Shown here piece by piece: positions 59,604 to 64,000 of a stretch of 64,000 nucleotides of DNA. Below the pieces are notes generated by a model. That model did not search any database. It was not told the DNA's origin and saw nothing but the letters and a program-made list of their open reading frames with translations. A program made the position numbers and the translations under genes. The stretch spans positions 20,313 to 84,312 of the forward strand of contig NZ_LZSX01000057.1 of assembly GCF_001665835.1 (NCBI RefSeq). The letters are read 5' to 3'. The stretch's first letter is position 1. Every line of letters begins with the position of its first letter. The DNA is from Mycobacterium colombiense (GTDB taxonomy: Bacteria; Actinomycetota; Actinomycetes; Mycobacteriales; Mycobacteriaceae).

Positions 59604-60029
59604 ATGGTGACCCGCTGGGGGGCGGCGCACGCGAATCTGGGTGCACCACTGGTGGTGGCCGCATCCACGACGTTGATGTGCGCTGCCATCTGGGCGGGTG
59701 ATCCGACCACCCCGCACGGCCCGTTGCCGGTATGCCCCACCAAGGCGTTGTTGGGGATCGACTGTCCCGGCTGCGGCAGCTTACGCATGGTGTATTCGCT
59801 TATGCACGGCAATCTTTTGGCGGCCGCCAGGTTCAACGCTTTGGGTCTGGCGGCTGTCGTGCTGTTGCTGTGGACGTACTTCTCCTGGACCTACGGGCGC
59901 CTGGTGGGCCGACGGATCCGTGGCTGGCAGCACCGGCGCTGGGCCGCGGTCGTGACACTGTCGCTGGTGCTGGCCTGGTTCGTGGTGCGCAACATCCCCG
60001 TCGCGCCCTTCACCGCACTGTATGTCTGA
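59604..60029 (+). CDS. DUF2752 membrane protein
   Basis: A 141-residue protein with three hydrophobic segments. The family signature is LLGIDCPGCGSLRMVYSLMHGN (Cys-Pro-Gly-Cys-Gly), preceded by a Cys in PVCPTK, possibly a metal or redox site near the membrane. Function unknown. Close spacing to the CD225 gene suggests one unit; pairing of these two families is seen in other actinobacteria, from memory. Confidence 0.82.
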   Translation: MVTRWGAAHANLGAPLVVAASTTLMCAAIWAGDPTTPHGPLPVCPTKALLGIDCPGCGSLRMVYSLMHGNLLAAARFNALGLAAVVLLLWTYFSWTYGRLVGRRIRGWQHRRWAAVVTLSLVLAWFVVRNIPVAPFTALYV

Positions 60030-60082
60030 TACCGCCGTGTCCTGAACCGGGCCGCTCAGGCCGCGGTCTAACCTGGGGCGCG

Positions 60083-61573
60083 ATGGTGAACAAATCCACG
60101 ACGATTCCGGCGTTGGTCGCCGTGGTCGCCCTGACCGCGTTCTCAACCGGCTGCTTCCATCGGTCGTCTGGCTCGCAGCAAACACCCGTGGCCGCGGGCG
60201 CATTTGCCTCGGCATTGCGCGACAAGGTCACGGCCGACGCGATGATGGCGCACCTGTCGAAGCTGCAAGACATCGCCAACGCCAACAACGGCACCCGGGC
60301 GGTGGGCACATCCGGATACGAGGCCAGCGTCGACTATGTGGTAAACGTCTTGCGCGGCAGTGGATTTGACGTGCAGACGCCCGAATTCTCGGCGCGGGTG
60401 TTCCACGCCGACAAGCCGGTACTCACCGTCGCCGGCAAGACGGTGGAGGCACACGTACTTGACTTCAGCCTGGGCACCGGGCCGGAAGGGGTGAGCGGGC
60501 CGCTGGTCGTCGCACCGGCGAACAACCTAGGCTGCGCGGCGTCGGACTACGCGAACCTGCCGCTGCAGGGCGCGGTGGTGTTGGTGGACCGCGGCACCTG
60601 CCCGTTCGCCCAGAAGGAAGACGCCGCCGCACAGCGCGGCGCCGCGGCGATGATCATCGCCGATAACGTCGACGAACAAGAGATGGGCGGCACGCTCGGG
60701 CCGGCCACCGATGTGAAGATGCCGGTGCTGAGCGTGACCAAGTCGGTGGGCGTGCAGCTGCGCGGGCAGCCGGGGCCAACCACGATCAAGCTCAACGCCA
60801 GCGCCCAAAGTTTCCGGGCCCGCAACGTGATTGCGCAGACCAAGACCGGCTCGGCTACCGACGTGGTGATGGCGGGGGCGCACCTGGACAGCGTGCCCGC
60901 CGGGCCGGGCATCAACGACAACGGCTCGGGCGTGGCCGCGGTGCTGGAAACCGCTGTGCGGCTGGGAAGTTCGCCTTCAGTGCACAACGCGCTGCGGTTC
61001 GGCTTCTGGGGCGCCGAGGAACTCGGGCTGATCGGATCGCGCAACTATGTCGAGTCGCTGGACCTGACGGCGCTGAAAAACATTGCGCTGTACCTGAACT
61101 TCGACATGCTCGCGTCGCCGAACCCCGGCTACTTCACCTACGACGGCGACCAGTCGTTGCCCGCGGACGCTCGCGGCCAGCCGGTGGTACCCGAGGGTTC
61201 GGCCGGCATCGAGCGGACACTGGTCGCGTACCTGAAGTCGGCCGGAAAGACCGCGCAGGACACCTCGTTCGACGGACGGTCCGACTACGACGGATTCACC
61301 CTGGCAGGGATCCCCGCCGGCGGCCTGTTCTCGGGCGCCGAGGGCAAGATGTCCGCCGACCAAGCCAAGTTGTGGGGCGGGACCGCCGACCAACCGTTCG
61401 ATCCCAACTACCACCAGCAGACCGACACGCTCGACCATGTCGACCGCACCGCGCTGGGAATCAACGGTGGCGGCGTGGCTTACGCGATCGGTCTCTACGC
61501 GCAAGATCTCGGCGGGCATAACGGGGTCCCCGTCATGGCCGACCGCACCCGGCACGTGCTCAACAAGTCATGA
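60083..61573 (+). CDS. lpqL: LpqL, M28-family aminopeptidase lipoprotein
   Basis: A 496-residue exported zinc peptidase. The signal ends at S-T-G-C (Cys24). A protease-associated domain (about 130-245) is inserted before the catalytic part. The two-zinc site is complete: His and Asp in AHLDS...GINDNGSG, the catalytic Glu-Glu in FWGAEELG, Asp in YLNFDML, and Tyr-His in NYHQQTDT. It would remove N-terminal residues from peptides at the cell surface. Matches Rv0418. TAACCT eight bases before the ATG may be a leaderless promoter. Its stop overlaps the paralog start (ATGA). Confidence 0.92.
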   Translation: MVNKSTTIPALVAVVALTAFSTGCFHRSSGSQQTPVAAGAFASALRDKVTADAMMAHLSKLQDIANANNGTRAVGTSGYEASVDYVVNVLRGSGFDVQTPEFSARVFHADKPVLTVAGKTVEAHVLDFSLGTGPEGVSGPLVVAPANNLGCAASDYANLPLQGAVVLVDRGTCPFAQKEDAAAQRGAAAMIIADNVDEQEMGGTLGPATDVKMPVLSVTKSVGVQLRGQPGPTTIKLNASAQSFRARNVIAQTKTGSATDVVMAGAHLDSVPAGPGINDNGSGVAAVLETAVRLGSSPSVHNALRFGFWGAEELGLIGSRNYVESLDLTALKNIALYLNFDMLASPNPGYFTYDGDQSLPADARGQPVVPEGSAGIERTLVAYLKSAGKTAQDTSFDGRSDYDGFTLAGIPAGGLFSGAEGKMSADQAKLWGGTADQPFDPNYHQQTDTLDHVDRTALGINGGGVAYAIGLYAQDLGGHNGVPVMADRTRHVLNKS

Positions 61574-63039
61574 TCTCCCGGCTGGGCGCGACGCTGCTGT
61601 TGATCGCCGTGTTGGCCGGTTGTTCGGCGACGCGGCCGGGTACGCCGACGGCGACGCCGGACCTCGGGCACAGTTTGGCCAAAAAGGTGAACGCCGAGGG
61701 CATGCTGACGCACCTGCGTGCCCTGCAGAACATCGCCAACGCCAGCGGCGGCAACCGTGCGGACGGAACGCCGGGCTTCAACGCCAGCGTCGACTACGTC
61801 GCTAAAGCCCTGCGCGACAAGGGTTTCGACGTACAGATACCGCAGTTCGACCGGCTCTACACCGTGTCCTTGGGTAAGCCGGCGGTGACCGTTGCGGGCC
61901 GCACCTATCCCGTCGACCAGGCCTCGCTGCTGGTTCAGACGCCGCCCGGCGGACTCACCGGACAACCGATCCGGCCGACGCGGCCGTCGGGTTGCGCACC
62001 CAACGACTACCCGGCCGTGGTGCCCAGGGGTGCGATCGCCGTCGTCGATGACGCCCAGTGTTCGGTGGTCGACAAACAGAACAGCGCGGTGGCCAAGGGC
62101 GCCAGTGCCCTGATCGTGCTCAGTTCGCCCACCGGGCGGGGAGCCCCACCCACGCTGTTCACCACCGGCTACTTCAAGCGGCTGACCGTGCCGGTCGCCG
62201 TGCTGGGTTCCTCCGGCGCCGCCGCGCTGACGGGCTCCACCGCACCGATACGTCTGGTGCTGGATGCACAGAACGTCAAGATCACTTCCCGAAACGTCGT
62301 GGCGCAGACCAAAACCGGGTCGGCCCATGACGTCGTCGTGGTGGGTGCGCACCTGGACGGCTCGCGCGCCGGACCCGGGATCAACGACGACGGCTCCGGG
62401 GTGGCCGCCGTCCTGGAGACGGCGCTGCAACTGGGCCCGCTCGCTCCGGTGAACAACGCGGTGCGGTTCGTGTTCTGGGGCGCCGATGTAGACGGCCGCA
62501 ACGGCGTACTGGACTACGTGTTCGGCATGGACCGCGAGCAACTCAACGACATCGCGCTGTACTTGAACTTCACCATGCTGGGTTCGCCCAACGCCGGATT
62601 CTTCACCGACGACGGCGATCAGTCCGGCCCGCCCGGGCCCGGTGTCTCGCCCGCGGACGTGCCCGAAGGCTCGGCCGGCATCGAACGCACCCTGTCCGGT
62701 TATCTGAATCTCTCCGGCAAGCGGCCCGCGGAAATGCCATTGGACACCAGGGCCGACTACCACCCCTTCATGATCGCGGGCGTGCCGGTCGGCGGTATGA
62801 CCACCGGATCCTCGCAGCCGAAAACCCCCGTGCAGGCCCGACTATGGGGCGGCCAGGCCGGTGTGCCGTTCGATCCGAACTTCCAGAGCCCACGCGATAC
62901 CGTCGACAACATCAACCGGGAAGCGTTGGCGGTCATGGGTTCTGGCGTCGGTTTCGCCGTCGGCAGCTACGCGGAGTCCATCGGTGGGGTCAACGGCGTG
63001 CCGCCACACAACAAGAGGCATCGCACGCGGGTGCCGTAA
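61570..63039 (+). CDS. LpqL paralog, catalytically degenerate M28-like lipoprotein
   Basis: A 489-residue tandem paralog of LpqL with signal and clean lipobox L-A-G-C (Cys18), PA-like insert and M28 fold. The metal site is broken: AHLDG and GINDDGSG keep the first His and Asp, but the Glu-Glu pair is Asp-Val (FWGADVDG), the third ligand Asp is Thr (YLNFTML), and Tyr-His is Phe-Gln (PNFQSPRDT). The frame and fold are otherwise intact, so it is probably a pseudoenzyme (binding, scaffold or LpqL partner) and not a decaying gene. It is read together with lpqL through a four-base overlap. Confidence 0.88.
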   Translation: MISRLGATLLLIAVLAGCSATRPGTPTATPDLGHSLAKKVNAEGMLTHLRALQNIANASGGNRADGTPGFNASVDYVAKALRDKGFDVQIPQFDRLYTVSLGKPAVTVAGRTYPVDQASLLVQTPPGGLTGQPIRPTRPSGCAPNDYPAVVPRGAIAVVDDAQCSVVDKQNSAVAKGASALIVLSSPTGRGAPPTLFTTGYFKRLTVPVAVLGSSGAAALTGSTAPIRLVLDAQNVKITSRNVVAQTKTGSAHDVVVVGAHLDGSRAGPGINDDGSGVAAVLETALQLGPLAPVNNAVRFVFWGADVDGRNGVLDYVFGMDREQLNDIALYLNFTMLGSPNAGFFTDDGDQSGPPGPGVSPADVPEGSAGIERTLSGYLNLSGKRPAEMPLDTRADYHPFMIAGVPVGGMTTGSSQPKTPVQARLWGGQAGVPFDPNFQSPRDTVDNINREALAVMGSGVGFAVGSYAESIGGVNGVPPHNKRHRTRVP

Positions 63040-63063
63040 CGGCGGCTTGTCGGTGGCAACCAC

Positions 63064-63069
63064 TAATAT
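63064..63069 (+). promoter_or_regulatory. -10 element of the 13E12-family gene (leaderless)
   Basis: TAATAT ends seven bases before the ATG at 63077, and no ribosome site is present. Confidence 0.4.
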
Positions 63070-63076
63070 CGAACCT

Positions 63077-64000
63077 ATGTTCGAATGGTGGTATGCCTCC
63101 CGTCCGACGCCCGAGTCGGCCGCGCTGCTCGACCGGGTGCGCGAGGCGGGGCGTGCCGAGGCGCGCGCGGCCGCCGAGCGGCTGGTCGCCGCCGGTGACT
63201 TGTTGGTGTTGCGTTGCCGGGAGTCGGGGGAGCGCGCGGACTGGTCGGCGGACGCGTGGGATGCGGTGGCCGCCCAGTTGGGTGCGGCGTTGGGGTGCAG
63301 CGTGGCGATGGGGCACAGCTCTGCGCTATGCGATGGCGATGCGCGACCGACTGCCGCAGGTCGGCAAGGCCTTTCGGGCCGGCCTTATCGATTACCGGTC
63401 GTTTCAGACGATCGTGTTTCGCACCGAGCTGATCACCGATGCCGACGTGCTGACCCGCGTTGATGCGCAGGTTGCGGCTCTCGTCTCGCGGCGCCCCTCG
63501 CTGACCCGCGGTGGGCTGGGTGCGGCCGTGGACCGGGTGATCGCATTAGTTGATGCCGATGCGGTGCGGCGCGCCAAGGACGCGGTCAGTGATCGCTACG
63601 TGGATGTGCTCGCCAATGAGTCGGGGATGGCGTATCTGACCGGAAGCGTCTTGGGCGCCGACGGGCGGGCCCTGGATCGCCGGCTCGATGAGTTGGCCGC
63701 CACCGTGTGCGACGCCGATCCTCGCACCGTCAAGCAGCGGCGCGCGGATGCGTTGGGGGCGTTGGCCGCCGGCGGTTCGCGGCTGGTGTGCGGCTGCGGC
63801 CGTTCTGACTGCGGTATGGGCGCGTCGGCGCGTAAGGGCAATGTGGTGATCCACGTGATCGCGGAGCAGGCCAGCGTGGAGGGCAAGGTGTCGACGCCGG
63901 GTGTCTTGCCCGGGGTTGAGGGCCTCATCCCGGCCGAGGTGGTCGCGCAGCTGGCCGCCGCGCCGCGGCTGGTGCCGCTGATCGCACCGACCGCCGCCGA
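63077..64000 (+). pseudogene. 13E12 repeat (DUF222/HNH) family gene, frameshifted and cut by the window end
   Basis: The N-terminus MFEWWYASRPTPESAALLDRVR and following DUF222 sequence are in one frame to about 63319. The family sequence then continues in another frame from CTG at 63321 (LRYAMAMRDRLPQVGKAF) without a stop to the window edge, including DAVSDRYVDV and the CGCGRSDC region of this family. At the junction (GGGCACAGCTCTGCGC) two bases of the expected Tyr codon seem missing. The HNH nuclease part would lie beyond the window. It is a mutation or a sequencing error; in M. tuberculosis 13E12 copies sit in mobile-like REP13E12 elements. Confidence 0.8.

Overview
The window is G+C-rich chromosomal DNA of a non-tuberculous, probably slow-growing Mycobacterium. 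Most genes match the M. tuberculosis H37Rv neighbourhood Rv0350 to Rv0418 in product, length and partner order: dnaK-grpE-dnaJ1-hspR, clpB, ttfA, pyrE, fba, purA, purT, metZ, ndhA, fadE7, fgd1, pta-ackA, pknG-glnH-glnX, mutT3, thiE, thiO-thiS-thiG and lpqL. H37Rv names are used from memory of the family and locus order; no search was run. I saw no PE/PPE gene, prophage, insertion sequence, CRISPR array, rRNA or tRNA.

Layout. 1-3.8 kb: the N-terminus of a lipoprotein, then an amidohydrolase and aldehyde dehydrogenase pair divergent from a LysR regulator. 3.8-8.1 kb: the DnaK heat-shock operon with a SigH-type promoter and two HspR (HAIR) boxes. 8.2-10.8 kb: a mutarotase, a type II flavohemoglobin and a DUF3060 protein on the minus strand. 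10.8-17.4 kb: clpB (again HAIR plus SigH promoter), ttfA, an SDR, pyrE, a lipoprotein and an RNA methyltransferase. 17.5-29 kb: a GH76 protein, a fused 3-oxoacid CoA-transferase, dedA, fba, a CDF metal exporter behind a palindromic promoter, a site-2 protease, a secreted phosphatase, purA and a thioesterase. 29-33.5 kb: purT, rhodanese, metZ and ndhA. 33.5-38.1 kb: a structured, relatively A+T-rich gap with a possible 40-residue secreted peptide, then a fadE7-fadE-tetR-secreted protein operon with a FadR-like operator. 38.2-48.7 kb: DUF3054, methyltransferase, GNAT, a beta-lactamase fold protein, fgd1, pta-ackA, a DUF1501/DUF1800 pair and an AbiEi-like protein. 48.7-57.8 kb: pknG-glnH-glnX, mutT3, thiE, a TPP riboswitch with thiO-thiS-thiG, and an SGNH hydrolase. 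57.8-64 kb: two tandem 4-Cys secreted proteins, a CD225 and DUF2752 pair, lpqL with a degenerate tandem paralog, and a frameshifted 13E12-family gene running off the end.

The most notable signals are: (i) ten genes with a -10 box placed 6-7 nt before the start codon, implying leaderless transcripts, two of them built into palindromes (CDF exporter; divergent thiE/thiO promoter); (ii) a tandem LpqL paralog that has lost nearly all M28 metal and catalytic residues; (iii) matched SigH and HspR sites at dnaK and clpB; (iv) a FadR-like operator before the fadE7 operon; (v) a dispersed palindromic intergenic repeat, one copy sitting where H37Rv carries Rv0366c-Rv0379; and (vi) an inversion of the Rv0356c-Rv0385 block relative to H37Rv, whose breakpoints lie at PPE genes in H37Rv.
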